From Edaphobacter acidisoli (GTDB taxonomy: Bacteria > Acidobacteriota > Terriglobia > Terriglobales > Acidobacteriaceae): DNA of 64,000 bases. This document shows positions 24,313 through 32,329 of this stretch, in pieces. Position 1 is the stretch's first letter; the number at the start of each line of letters is the position of its first letter. Where the stretch lies: NCBI RefSeq assembly GCF_014642855.1, contig NZ_BMJB01000001.1:2418001-2482000 (forward strand). Reading direction: 5' to 3'. The notes beneath the pieces were generated by a model that saw only the letters and a list, made by a program, of their open reading frames with translations, did not search any database and was not told the DNA's origin. A program made the position numbers and the translations under genes.

Positions 24313-25893
24313 TTAGTCGCCGAGAATTTGATAGCCCGCTTCGGTTGCGGTGACATCGATGCCGGACGCACCGGGAAGGTTGAGGACATATTTGCCGCCT
24401 TCGTGTTTCACCGAAAACTCGATGTTATTCTTTCCTGCCTGCTTTTTGGCAGCGACCCATTGGGCAAGATAGAGCTTCTGCGGAACAACAAAGTCGCGGA
24501 GGCGGTAGTCGCTGCCCCAGCAGAGGAGAACCAGCATCTCGTAGGACTTGGGTTTGACGGAGAAGTTCCACGATTCGTTGCCATTGCTTTGCGTAGCTGT
24601 GGCGACGAAGATGCGGCGGTTGTTCTGTGTAATCCAGACGCCATCGGCATCGGGCTTGAGTGGTGTGCCTGTCGGGACGAGGTCTCTCTTCCAAAGTTCC
24701 CTGAGGTTGCGCGAGAGCAGAGGGGCGGGTGAGTCCCACCAGTGCTTGAAGCTGGACAGATTACGCGCGTCCTCGGCATCCTGCACGCTGGATGCAGCCC
24801 GCTCGAGGCGGACGCCGGAACGGTCGCGTGAGAGGCCAGTAACGGCGCGGACGGCCTGCATCGTCTGCTCTGCTCGTTTCTCGGCTTCAATGCGCCCGAG
24901 ATACAGCACCTCCCACACCTTGTTGGGGTTATCTTCGAGCTCTTCGCGGCGCTCGCGGATGGGAGCGAGATGGTGGTTGATGGAGTTGGCCGCGAGCAAT
25001 TTGCATTCGTCGCAGCGGATGGCCGCTGTGCGGCAGCCGGTGGTGATCTGGGTGAGCACCTGCTCGGAGCTGAAGAGGCGGTGCATGTCGCCTACGGGGC
25101 AGATGTCGGGGTCGCCGGGAACATCTGCCGTGGGACGCTGGCCGCCGTTGGTCATGCTCTGCATCTTGTACGCGACTTCGGTGGGCGTGGCTGAGAGCAG
25201 AATGCTGTTGCCGTAGCTCTTGGACATCTTGCGACCGTCGGTGCCGGGCAGCTTCGGCGATGGCGTCAGGAGCACTTGTGGTTCGGGTAATAGCAGATGG
25301 TCTGGGTCCGGTTCGGTGATGACGGCGGAGCCTTCGCCGGAGACGACACGCTTCGGGCTGTAGAAGTAGTTGAAGCGGCGCGCGACCTCGCGGGTCAGCT
25401 CGACGTGCGAGACCTGGTCCTGGCCGACGGGAACGAAGTCGGGCTGGTAGGCGAGGATGTCTGCTGACTGGAGCAGCGGGTAGCCGAGGAAGCCGTAGGT
25501 GGCGAGGTCCTTCTCACGGAGCTGCTCCTGCTGGTCTTTGTACGTCGGCACGCGCTCGAGCCAGCTTACCGGCGTGATCATGCTGAGGAGCAGGTGCAGC
25601 TCGGCGTGCTGGGGCACGTGCGACTGGACGAAGATGGTGCACTTCTCCGGGTCGAGACCGGCGGAGAGGAAGTCGAGCGCGACCTCGAAGATGTTCTGCT
25701 TGAGCAGGCTGGGGTCGGCGTAGTCGGTCGTGAGGGCGTGGTAGTCGGCGATGAAGAAGTAGCACTCGTAGTCGTGCTGGAGCCGGACCCAGTTGTAGAG
25801 CGCGCCCATGTAGTTGCCCAGGTGCAGGCGGCCTGTGGGTCGCATGCCGCTCAGGACGCGGGGGCGTGAGGAGTTGGAGGTGTTGTCAGTCAT
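24313..25893 (-). CDS. trpS: Tryptophan--tRNA ligase with long C-terminal extension
   Basis: Class I aminoacyl-tRNA synthetase that charges tRNA-Trp. The catalytic core is residues about 10-355, with the HIGH-type motif GRLHLGNYMG (21-30) and KMSKS at 222-226. The 526-residue length exceeds the usual 330-350 because of an insertion before KMSKS (about 185-215) and a 170-residue C-terminal region (about 356-526) with blocks such as WWDSPAPLLSRNLRELW, NGNESWNFSVKPKSYEML and LLCWGSDYRLRDFVVPQ. I do not recognise this domain. Two CxxC-like cysteines occur in the core (RCDEC). It is cotranscribed with scpA. The ligase call is secure; the extension's role is unknown. Confidence 0.93.
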   Translation of the reverse strand: MTDNTSNSSRPRVLSGMRPTGRLHLGNYMGALYNWVRLQHDYECYFFIADYHALTTDYADPSLLKQNIFEVALDFLSAGLDPEKCTIFVQSHVPQHAELHLLLSMITPVSWLERVPTYKDQQEQLREKDLATYGFLGYPLLQSADILAYQPDFVPVGQDQVSHVELTREVARRFNYFYSPKRVVSGEGSAVITEPDPDHLLLPEPQVLLTPSPKLPGTDGRKMSKSYGNSILLSATPTEVAYKMQSMTNGGQRPTADVPGDPDICPVGDMHRLFSSEQVLTQITTGCRTAAIRCDECKLLAANSINHHLAPIRERREELEDNPNKVWEVLYLGRIEAEKRAEQTMQAVRAVTGLSRDRSGVRLERAASSVQDAEDARNLSSFKHWWDSPAPLLSRNLRELWKRDLVPTGTPLKPDADGVWITQNNRRIFVATATQSNGNESWNFSVKPKSYEMLVLLCWGSDYRLRDFVVPQKLYLAQWVAAKKQAGKNNIEFSVKHEGGKYVLNLPGASGIDVTATEAGYQILGD

Positions 25894-25956
25894 TTGCGGT
25901 TCAAGTGCAAGGGTAAATGATTCGCGCCCGTCCGCCTAAAGCTGTTGGTTGGGCAG

Positions 25957-25999
25957 AAACAGCAGATTCCTCCGCTCCGCTACGGAATGGAAATGCAAA
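25957..25999. repeat. 43-base direct repeat, copy 2
   Basis: The second copy of the element at 23293-23335, identical but for one base. It lies between the trpS start and the M50 peptidase stop. Both copies are in short intergenic gaps, as expected for REP-like intergenic repeats. Confidence 0.75.
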
Positions 26000-26000
26000 G

Positions 26001-26018
26001 AGGCTTCGCGTGAAGCCT
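26001..26018 (-). terminator. Possible terminator of the site-2 protease gene
   Basis: A 7-bp stem AGGCTTC/GAAGCCT with a 4-base loop, overlapping the protease stop codon and followed on the minus strand by CTTTG. The T tract is short, so it may only slow read-through into trpS. Confidence 0.35.
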
Positions 26019-26715
26019 AAAGCGTAAACAGCAGGTGGTTGAAGGTGCTGAAGAGCGGATTGAAGAGCGTGAAGATAAAGCTGCCGCCCACCAGAAACAG
26101 CACAATCAGAAGCACCATGCCCATGCGATCGTAAAGTTGGAGCGCCTTATAGGGCAGGAAGTGGCGCAGGATGTGGCTGCCGTCCAGTGGAGGCACGGGG
26201 ATCAGGTTGAAGACGAAGAGCAGAAGGTTGATCAGGATGACGTAATACAGGAGCAGCGCGACCGGTGTGAGTACAGGGAGACCTGCGGCTACGACTCCGG
26301 GGATATTGCTCACCAGTGCAACTGCGGTAGCCACGGCGTTGGCGCCACCGCGAGCCACGTGTTTGATAATCACCAGCAGAATCAGGGCGACGATGGCAGA
26401 GAGCAGGTTGCTGGCGGGCCCGGCGAGTGTGACCAGGATGTCGTCGCGTCGATAATGCTTGAAGTTGCGCGGGGTGACGGGCGTAGGCTTGGCCCAGCCG
26501 ATGAGCGGCCAGTGGTAGACGAGCGCAATCAGAGGCATCAGGACGGAGCCGAAGGGGTCGAGGTGCTTGAGCGGATTGAGCGTGACCCGGCCCAGCATCC
26601 GGGCGGTGGGGTCGCCGAGCTTCCATGCCGTCCAGCCATGCGCGCACTCGTGGACGCTAAAGGCAAGGACAAGGACCACGACCTGAAACGCAATCAGTAA
26701 GGCTTCCTGATTCAT
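26017..26715 (-). CDS. Site-2 protease family membrane metalloprotease (M50)
   Basis: A 232-residue inner-membrane zinc protease with about six hydrophobic segments. The zinc motif HECAHG (HExxH) lies in the first helix at about residues 23-28. The third metal ligand is in the conserved block NLIPVPPLDGSHIL. It belongs to the short, PDZ-less M50 group found in many bacteria next to trpS and scpA. The substrate is unknown. It precedes trpS on the same strand, separated by a 123-base gap with a repeat element, so the order M50-trpS-scpA is kept. Confidence 0.9.
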   Translation of the reverse strand: MNQEALLIAFQVVVLVLAFSVHECAHGWTAWKLGDPTARMLGRVTLNPLKHLDPFGSVLMPLIALVYHWPLIGWAKPTPVTPRNFKHYRRDDILVTLAGPASNLLSAIVALILLVIIKHVARGGANAVATAVALVSNIPGVVAAGLPVLTPVALLLYYVILINLLLFVFNLIPVPPLDGSHILRHFLPYKALQLYDRMGMVLLIVLFLVGGSFIFTLFNPLFSTFNHLLFTL

Positions 26716-26779
26716 GTCTCTTTCAGCTTATCGGAGACGGTGCGGGTTCGTCGCGTCCGGCTGGTTACTCCTTGCGCTC

Positions 26780-27595
26780 CTATTCTTTGTAGAATCCCGT
26801 CGCGCTGGGCTGTGTCTTTTGGCGCTTCGTCCTGGCTGGGACTCCGACAGCGACGACCGACGGCGGGATGGGCTTGGTGGCGACGGCCATTGCGCCGAGC
26901 ATGGTGTCTTCGCCGATGTTAGCGCCGGCCAGCACCGTTGCGTGATACGTGACGCGGGCGCGGGGGCCGAGGATGGTCGGTTTGTTGGTGACGTCGGCCT
27001 GCTGGTGGATGTCGTGCGAGTGGGAGTAGATGTTGGCGTAGTCGGAGACGCTGGTGCCTTCGCGCAGGATGATCTCGCCGCGGTCGTCGAGCATGACGTT
27101 TTTGTGGATGGTGCAGTAGTCCTCGACGGTGAGGTTGTAGCCGAAGGTGAACTCGACGTTGTGGAAGATTTTGACGTGTTTGCCGAGGTGCTTGAAGACG
27201 TGCCGGCCTAACATGCAGCGAAAGCGGTAGCCGAGCCAGTTGTTCAGGCCCAGAGGGGAGCGGTCGAACATCTGCCAGAAATAGATGAGAGGTTTGCGGA
27301 TGGCGTACTGCTCGGGGTTGACGTCGCCGTAGTACTCGGGTTCGAGCGTGATGTTGCGCGGGTCGAAGGATTCGACGAGGACGTTCGAGGCGAGTTCGGT
27401 GGTGAGCGAGGCTGTGGAGCGTCCGCTGTGGGCGCGGCCGAGGTAAATCTGGTAAAGCTCGTTGCGGACGATCTCTGAGCGGCGGTCAGGGGATTGGTGT
27501 CTGGTGAAGTCGTCGTTGAGCTGCGAGAGCCAGCGACGGTAGATGGCTTCGGACTCAGGGCTAGGTCTGGGATCGCGGTAGTTAAGGACAGTCAT
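26780..27595 (-). CDS. Left-handed beta-helix acyltransferase family protein
   Basis: A 271-residue cytosolic protein. The C-terminal half (about 135-260) has hexapeptide repeats of the left-handed beta-helix type (VEDYCTIHKNVMLDDRGEI, YANIYSHSHDIHQQ, ILGPRARVTYHATVLAGANIGEDTMLGAMAVA), like maltose/galactoside O-acetyltransferases. The N-terminal 130 residues are helical and not typical of that group. The histidine-rich YSHSHDIH segment is at the usual catalytic site. The acceptor is unknown; a sugar or glycan is likely. It stands downstream of the SIMPL-protein gene with a 23-base gap. Confidence 0.82.
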   Translation of the reverse strand: MTVLNYRDPRPSPESEAIYRRWLSQLNDDFTRHQSPDRRSEIVRNELYQIYLGRAHSGRSTASLTTELASNVLVESFDPRNITLEPEYYGDVNPEQYAIRKPLIYFWQMFDRSPLGLNNWLGYRFRCMLGRHVFKHLGKHVKIFHNVEFTFGYNLTVEDYCTIHKNVMLDDRGEIILREGTSVSDYANIYSHSHDIHQQADVTNKPTILGPRARVTYHATVLAGANIGEDTMLGAMAVATKPIPPSVVAVGVPARTKRQKTQPSATGFYKE

Positions 27596-27618
27596 GTGTT
27601 CCCTCCAGGGCTCACCCG

Positions 27619-28377
27619 CTATTCGATGGCGAAGACAGCATACACGGTGGCAGTTTTTTCAATCTGGCGAGGATTGATGGCGAGCGGTGCAGGTTCGGCT
27701 TGCGCTTTAGCTGCCATGCTCATCATCAGCGGGCGGACCGGGGCGGCTTCGACCTGGTTGCTGGCGTAGAGCAACGCGCCGAGTTTGGCGTTGAGACTCT
27801 GGGCCATCTGCTCGGCCTGTTCGCGGGCATGCTTGAGGGCTTTGGCCGCGGCTTCGGCTTGCGGGGCGTTCTCATCCTTGAACGACCAGTCGATCTGGCC
27901 GGATTGGTTCGCTCCGGCCTTGACGGCGAGGTCGAGTGTCTTTGCGGCGTCGGCGGCTGGCACGCGGACGGTCCAGCTCTGCGTTACCTGGAACTGCCGC
28001 TTGGCTCGCTCGGCTTCGGAGAGTTTTTCGACCTGATAGGGCTGCACGGGGGAGACGTTCTGGTTCTCGCTCTCGATGGAATCTTTCGGAATGCCAGCGC
28101 CGGTAAGAGCGTCCATGATGGCGTTCGAGATGCGTGAGCCGGTGGCGTAGGCTGAGGCGCTGTCGGGGCCGTAGTCGATGAAGCCAACGTGCACGGTGGC
28201 TGTGTCGGCCATGGCAGTGACTTTGTCTGTGGCCGTGACCGCGATGGTGCGGTTTTCTTTGTTGACCTGAATGGTCTGGGCAGACGCCGGCATTGCGGCG
28301 AGCGAGGCAGCCATGACGAGTGCGCCTGCGAGCGCCGAGATGCGGTTGTTCTTCGCGAGAGCTTGGATTGGCTTCAT
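27619..28377 (-). CDS. SIMPL domain-containing periplasmic protein (DUF541)
   Basis: A 252-residue protein with an N-terminal signal peptide (about 1-34, ending MPASAQT) and a single SIMPL domain (ITVTATDKVTAMADTATVHVGF onward, here IAVTATDKVTAMADTATV). A conserved SENQNVSPVQPYQ block and the repeated beta-alpha units after it fit the family, whose members form periplasmic oligomers of unknown function. It lies between a small basic protein gene (12-base gap) and the acyltransferase gene, all on the minus strand, and is probably cotranscribed with both. Confidence 0.88.
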   Translation of the reverse strand: MKPIQALAKNNRISALAGALVMAASLAAMPASAQTIQVNKENRTIAVTATDKVTAMADTATVHVGFIDYGPDSASAYATGSRISNAIMDALTGAGIPKDSIESENQNVSPVQPYQVEKLSEAERAKRQFQVTQSWTVRVPAADAAKTLDLAVKAGANQSGQIDWSFKDENAPQAEAAAKALKHAREQAEQMAQSLNAKLGALLYASNQVEAAPVRPLMMSMAAKAQAEPAPLAINPRQIEKTATVYAVFAIE

Positions 28378-28389
28378 TCGGAGTTCTCC

Positions 28390-28569
28390 TTATTGGTGCT
28401 CGGTCGCGCTGAGCAGGTCTGCGAGTGTGGTTTTGTGCCTGGGTTTCGCGGCGCGCTTCTGCTTCGGATCGGGCAGGACGCGCTCAGGCGGAGGCGTTCC
28501 GACGCGTTCGCGGGCGTTGGCTTTGACCGCCTTGACCTTCGAGAATGTCTGCCGCTTCGGTTTTGTCAT
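28390..28569 (-). CDS. Small basic hypothetical protein
   Basis: A 59-residue, lysine/arginine-rich protein (MTKPKRQTFSKVKAVKANAR, then a Pro-rich segment VGTPPPERVLPDPKQ and a C-terminus KTTLADLLSATEHQ). GGAAAGG lies 11 bases upstream of the ATG. It ends 12 bases before the SIMPL gene. It may bind nucleic acid because of its charge, but no family is recognised. The open frame extends upstream without a better start. Confidence 0.5.
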   Translation of the reverse strand: MTKPKRQTFSKVKAVKANARERVGTPPPERVLPDPKQKRAAKPRHKTTLADLLSATEHQ

Positions 28570-28690
28570 CGAACTGTGGCCCTTTCCGGCACATGGGAGA
28601 TTATGCCCTACTCTTGCCGATCGCGCCCACTGTGGTGCAGGATGGCAGGGTGGCATAGAAGCATCCTGCTTGCGGCCACGAGGTGCGGGT

Positions 28691-28963
28691 ATGGAAGAGC
28701 GCGACTTTTTTGATGAGCGGGCAGAGCAAAGGAAGCATGTGATGACCTGTCCGCACTGCGGGCAGCAGGGGGAGTATGAGTTGAGCTGGCTGGTGCGGCG
28801 GAAGAAGACACAGTTGCCCAGAGGGGCCGATGAGCGCGACCGTGCGCGGTTCGCCAAGGCCCAAAGCTACATGGTGCGGCGCGACGACATGGTGGGCTGC
28901 AAGAATGTTCGCTGCCGGAAACGGTTTGATGTGGTAGGAATCCAGTCGGTAGCGTTCATCTAG
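28691..28963 (+). CDS. Small zinc-ribbon-like hypothetical protein
   Basis: A 90-residue protein with a split cysteine pattern: CPHC at about residues 19-22 and CKNVRC at about 71-76. These four cysteines could form one zinc ribbon with a long helical loop between them. There is no signal peptide. GAGG and GGG stretches precede the ATG. It is divergent from the small basic protein gene, and no family is recognised. Length, start context and the cysteine pairs argue that it is real. Confidence 0.62.
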   Translation: MEERDFFDERAEQRKHVMTCPHCGQQGEYELSWLVRRKKTQLPRGADERDRARFAKAQSYMVRRDDMVGCKNVRCRKRFDVVGIQSVAFI

Positions 28964-29183
28964 ATTGGGTCGTCCGATTGGACCACACCAGAAGCTGCTT
29001 CTCTGCATGGGCTTTACTGATGAATACAGATTCAGATATGCTTCGGGTCGAAGAAGTTGACCGCTTTTCTCCTGCGCTGCTTCGGTGAGCAGAGGCGCTG
29101 TGCTTTAATGGTTGCTAGCCGTTGTCCGGCGGGACGCGGCGCCTTCAAAACCGAACCAGACGCGGGAGATACCTGGAAGAGAC

Positions 29184-29468
29184 ATGGCAAATACACTGCT
29201 TCCCATTGAAGAACGGAATTTGAGCCCGGATGAGGTCGAGCAACTCGACCGGCGGCGGCGGCGCGGGCAAACATGCCTGACGCTGAGCTGGCAGTGCCTG
29301 ATTGTGGCCCTGCTGGTTCTCTGCTGGGCCGGGCAGGACTGGACTTTGTCGCCAGGCTGGGACAAGCCAATGGTCTATTGGGACGCACTGCTGTTTCTGG
29401 GCTGCATCGTGTTTGCGGTCATGGGAATTCGCTATCGGCGCGGAAGCACGGAGTTCTTCAGCTACTAG
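29184..29468 (+). CDS. Small membrane protein of unknown function
   Basis: A 94-residue protein starting MANTLLPIEERNLSPDEVEQ; the ATG follows GGAAGAG, while an upstream ATG at 29112 has no ribosome site. An acidic N-terminus and an arginine cluster (DRRRRRGQT) precede two hydrophobic segments (about 34-50 and 67-82). The positive-inside rule puts the arginines in the cytosol. A hairpin (GGTCCG/CGGACC, 29471-29490) follows its stop, 73 bases before the electron-transfer operon. Confidence 0.6.
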   Translation: MANTLLPIEERNLSPDEVEQLDRRRRRGQTCLTLSWQCLIVALLVLCWAGQDWTLSPGWDKPMVYWDALLFLGCIVFAVMGIRYRRGSTEFFSY

Positions 29469-29541
29469 TTGGTCCGTCATGTTGCGGACCTTGGCTGTTG
29501 ACGACTGCTGCCTGAGCTTTGTCTGCGGTGTTTGATACGCC

Positions 29542-31551
29542 GTGAGCGGATGGGTTCGGATGGTCGATGTGACGCTTGTCGCTGTGTCGGGCGCTGGATC
29601 TTCGGGAGCGCTGCCGTTGATTGGGACATGGCTCCCCCATACGCTGGCTGAACCGGAACATTTTTCGACAACCGAAGTAGTTCTGCTGCTGAGTGGCATT
29701 GCGGTCTCTGTGACGCTGTTCTTCCAGCGCTTCGGGCCAATCCTGAACAGAATTTTGCACTCAAAAAAAGATGCTGACTTCTCGCTGCGGCCCATCGGGC
29801 GCAGGGTGTGGGACTTCTTCTGGGAGGTTCTGTGCCAGGGCAAGGTGATTCGCCAGCGGCCGCTGCCGGGACTGGCCCACGCGTTTGTCTTCTGGGGGTT
29901 TCTGGCGTTTGCGCTGGTGACGACCAACCATATCGCGAACGGTTTGCATGTGGGGTTTCTCTCTCCTGAGAGCTACGTCGGGGAGTTCTACTTTTCGTTT
30001 GCGGCGGCGTGGGCTGTACTAGTTGCCATCGGGATTACTGGCTTGTTCATCCGGAGATTCTTTGTCAGGCCGATCTGGCTGGGCAAGAAGGTCTCGGTCG
30101 AGTCCGGGTGGATTGCGTTTTTGATCTTCCTGCTGATGGTGAGCTATCTGGGGGCGTTCTTCGTGAGCCCGGGCAGCGCGGCGGTGAAGGCGCTGTGGTG
30201 GACGCACACGCTGACGCTGCTGGCGTTTCTGCCGCTGATTCCGCATACCAAGCACCTGCATCTCGTGATCAGTCCGGTGACGGTGTTTCTGAAGCGCGAT
30301 GGCTTCTCGAAGATTCCTCCGCTGAGCGGTGATGAGGATTTCGGGCTGGTTACGGGCAAGGATGTAACTCAGTTGGTCGCGCTGCAGGTGTATAGCTGCG
30401 TTGAGTGCGGGCGATGCACGGAGCACTGTCCGGCGGCGAACACGGGCAAGGTGCTTAATCCGAAAGAGATTGCTCTGGGTGTGCGGAGCTACCTGAACGA
30501 ACTCGGGCCCGCAAGCGACGTTGCGCTACTGGCCGAGGCGAGGCCGGAGACCAAATTTGCTGAGTTGCTCTCGATGGAGGCGGTCTTCGAGTGCACGACG
30601 TGCGGAAGCTGCGAGTATCAGTGTCCGGTGGGGATTCAGCATGTGCCGGTGATTGTGGGGCTGCGGCGTGGCGCGACCAACACTGGAGCATGGGAAGACA
30701 ACTACGGGACGAAGCTGTTTCTGGCGCTTGAAAAGAATGGCAATGCGCTGGGGTTGAGCGCGATGGAGCGTGACAAGTTTATTCAGAAGGAAAGCTTCCC
30801 CATCTTCGACGGCACGCAGGAGTATTGCCTGTGGCTTGGGTGCATGGGCGGCTACGACCCTAAAGGGCGCGAGATTATTGCTGATTTTGCACGTGTGATG
30901 AACTACCTGGGCACTACGTTCGGTGTGCTGAAGAAAGAGAAATGCACGGGCGATCCTGCGCGGCGGTTGGGCAATGACCTTGTGTTTCAGACACTCGCTG
31001 AGGCTGGGTTGAAGGCATTCGAGACGGCGAAGGTGCAGAAGATCGTCGCCATCTGTCCGCACTGCGTCAGAACGATTGCGAACGATTGGCGCGAGTATGG
31101 CGTTGCTCCGGAGATTGAGCACCACTCGGAGTTCATGGCCAGGCACATCGGCATGCTGCCGAAGCAGACGCTTGCTGGAGATGACGGCGAGAGCATCGTG
31201 TATCACGATCCGTGCTATCTGGGACGGTATCGCGATGTGTACGATGAACCACGCGCAGTGGTCGAACAGGCTGGAAAGTTGGTTGAAGCACCTCGTTCGC
31301 ACGAGCGAAGCTTCTGCTGCGGCGCTGGCGGCGGGCTTGCATTTCTTGGTGAAGAGAAGGGCGAGCGGGTGAGCCACGTCCGGGCGGCTGAGTTGGCAGG
31401 GACGGGCGCGAAGGTGGTGGGCACGGCATGCCCCTTCTGCAATACGATGTTTCGGGATGCTTTGGCAGAGGTGAGTAAGACTCCTCCGCAGTTGCTGGAC
31501 ATTGCACAACTGACGGCGCGCGCTCTGCCAGATGCGGGGAATAGGGATTAG
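29542..31551 (+). CDS. Membrane Fe-S electron-transfer protein, ETF:menaquinone oxidoreductase (EMO-like)
   Basis: A 669-residue inner-membrane protein combining a nitrate-reductase-gamma-like b-type cytochrome domain (about 40-235, five hydrophobic segments with candidate haem histidines) with a heterodisulfide-reductase-type Fe-S part. Two [4Fe-4S] motifs, CVECGRCTEHCP and CTTCGSCEYQCP, are followed by two CCG-type domains (CLWLGCMGG, CPHCV, HDPCYLG, FCCGAGGG, CPFC). This fusion next to etfBA is the set that passes electrons from reduced ETF to menaquinone. The start is uncertain: GTG 29542 or ATG 29560. The etfB start follows its stop by 13 bases. Confidence 0.88.
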   Translation: MSGWVRMVDVTLVAVSGAGSSGALPLIGTWLPHTLAEPEHFSTTEVVLLLSGIAVSVTLFFQRFGPILNRILHSKKDADFSLRPIGRRVWDFFWEVLCQGKVIRQRPLPGLAHAFVFWGFLAFALVTTNHIANGLHVGFLSPESYVGEFYFSFAAAWAVLVAIGITGLFIRRFFVRPIWLGKKVSVESGWIAFLIFLLMVSYLGAFFVSPGSAAVKALWWTHTLTLLAFLPLIPHTKHLHLVISPVTVFLKRDGFSKIPPLSGDEDFGLVTGKDVTQLVALQVYSCVECGRCTEHCPAANTGKVLNPKEIALGVRSYLNELGPASDVALLAEARPETKFAELLSMEAVFECTTCGSCEYQCPVGIQHVPVIVGLRRGATNTGAWEDNYGTKLFLALEKNGNALGLSAMERDKFIQKESFPIFDGTQEYCLWLGCMGGYDPKGREIIADFARVMNYLGTTFGVLKKEKCTGDPARRLGNDLVFQTLAEAGLKAFETAKVQKIVAICPHCVRTIANDWREYGVAPEIEHHSEFMARHIGMLPKQTLAGDDGESIVYHDPCYLGRYRDVYDEPRAVVEQAGKLVEAPRSHERSFCCGAGGGLAFLGEEKGERVSHVRAAELAGTGAKVVGTACPFCNTMFRDALAEVSKTPPQLLDIAQLTARALPDAGNRD

Positions 31552-31564
31552 GAACAGGAGAGCG

Positions 31565-32329
31565 ATGAAGATACTGGTTGCAATCAAGCAGGTGCCTGAA
31601 CGGGACGCGCAGGTACACGTGGCCTCCGATGGCAAATGGATTGACGAAAGCGATCTGAATTACACGATCAACGAGCCGGATGCGTATGCGCTGGAAGAGG
31701 CTCTGCAATTGAAAGAAAAGAACGGCGGTGAGGTGGTGGTCGTGTGTGCGGGGCCGGAGCGCGTAACCAGCACGCTGCGCGAGGCGCTGGCTAAGGGTGC
31801 GGACCGTGCTATTCACATCGAGGCCGACGACCTGAGCGCGCGCGATACTCTGGGCGTTGCACAGATACTTGCGGATGCGATGAAGGCTGAGTCGCCTGAT
31901 TTAATTCTGACCGGATTGCAGTCCGACGACCTGGGGCTGGGACAGACTGGCGTGGTGCTGGCGGAGCTGCTGGGGATTCCGCACGCGACGATCATCATGC
32001 AGGTTGAGGTGACGGGCAACGGCCTGAAGGTGAAACGCGAGCTTGAAGACGGCTGGTTTCAGCATGTCGAGATGCCTCTGCCTGCGCTGTTGACCATTCA
32101 GAGTGGAGGCAACAAGCTGCGCTACGCCACGCTGATGGGCATCAAGAAAGCTAAGACCAAAGAGACGAAGACCGTGCAGGCTGCGGCTGCGGCCGGGTCG
32201 CCCTCTATTACGCTCGAGCGCGTGTATCTGCCGGAGAAGCAGAAGAAGACAGAGATGCTGACTGGCTCGCCTGCAGAGGTCGCGGCGAAGATCGTGGAGA
32301 AGTTGAAGTTTGAGGTGAGGGTGATATGA
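31565..32329 (+). CDS. etfB: Electron transfer flavoprotein beta subunit
   Basis: A 254-residue soluble ETF subunit that binds AMP and pairs with EtfA to carry electrons from acyl-CoA dehydrogenases. The ATG follows AGGAG. Family blocks: MKILVAIKQVPERDAQV, NEPDAYALEEALQLKE, ILTGLQSDDLGLGQTG and LPALLTIQSGGNKLRYATLMGI. It begins 13 bases after the Fe-S protein gene, and its TGA overlaps the etfA ATG (ATGA). The order membrane Fe-S protein-etfB-etfA predicts one operon for beta-oxidation electrons. Confidence 0.96.
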   Translation: MKILVAIKQVPERDAQVHVASDGKWIDESDLNYTINEPDAYALEEALQLKEKNGGEVVVVCAGPERVTSTLREALAKGADRAIHIEADDLSARDTLGVAQILADAMKAESPDLILTGLQSDDLGLGQTGVVLAELLGIPHATIIMQVEVTGNGLKVKRELEDGWFQHVEMPLPALLTIQSGGNKLRYATLMGIKKAKTKETKTVQAAAAAGSPSITLERVYLPEKQKKTEMLTGSPAEVAAKIVEKLKFEVRVI

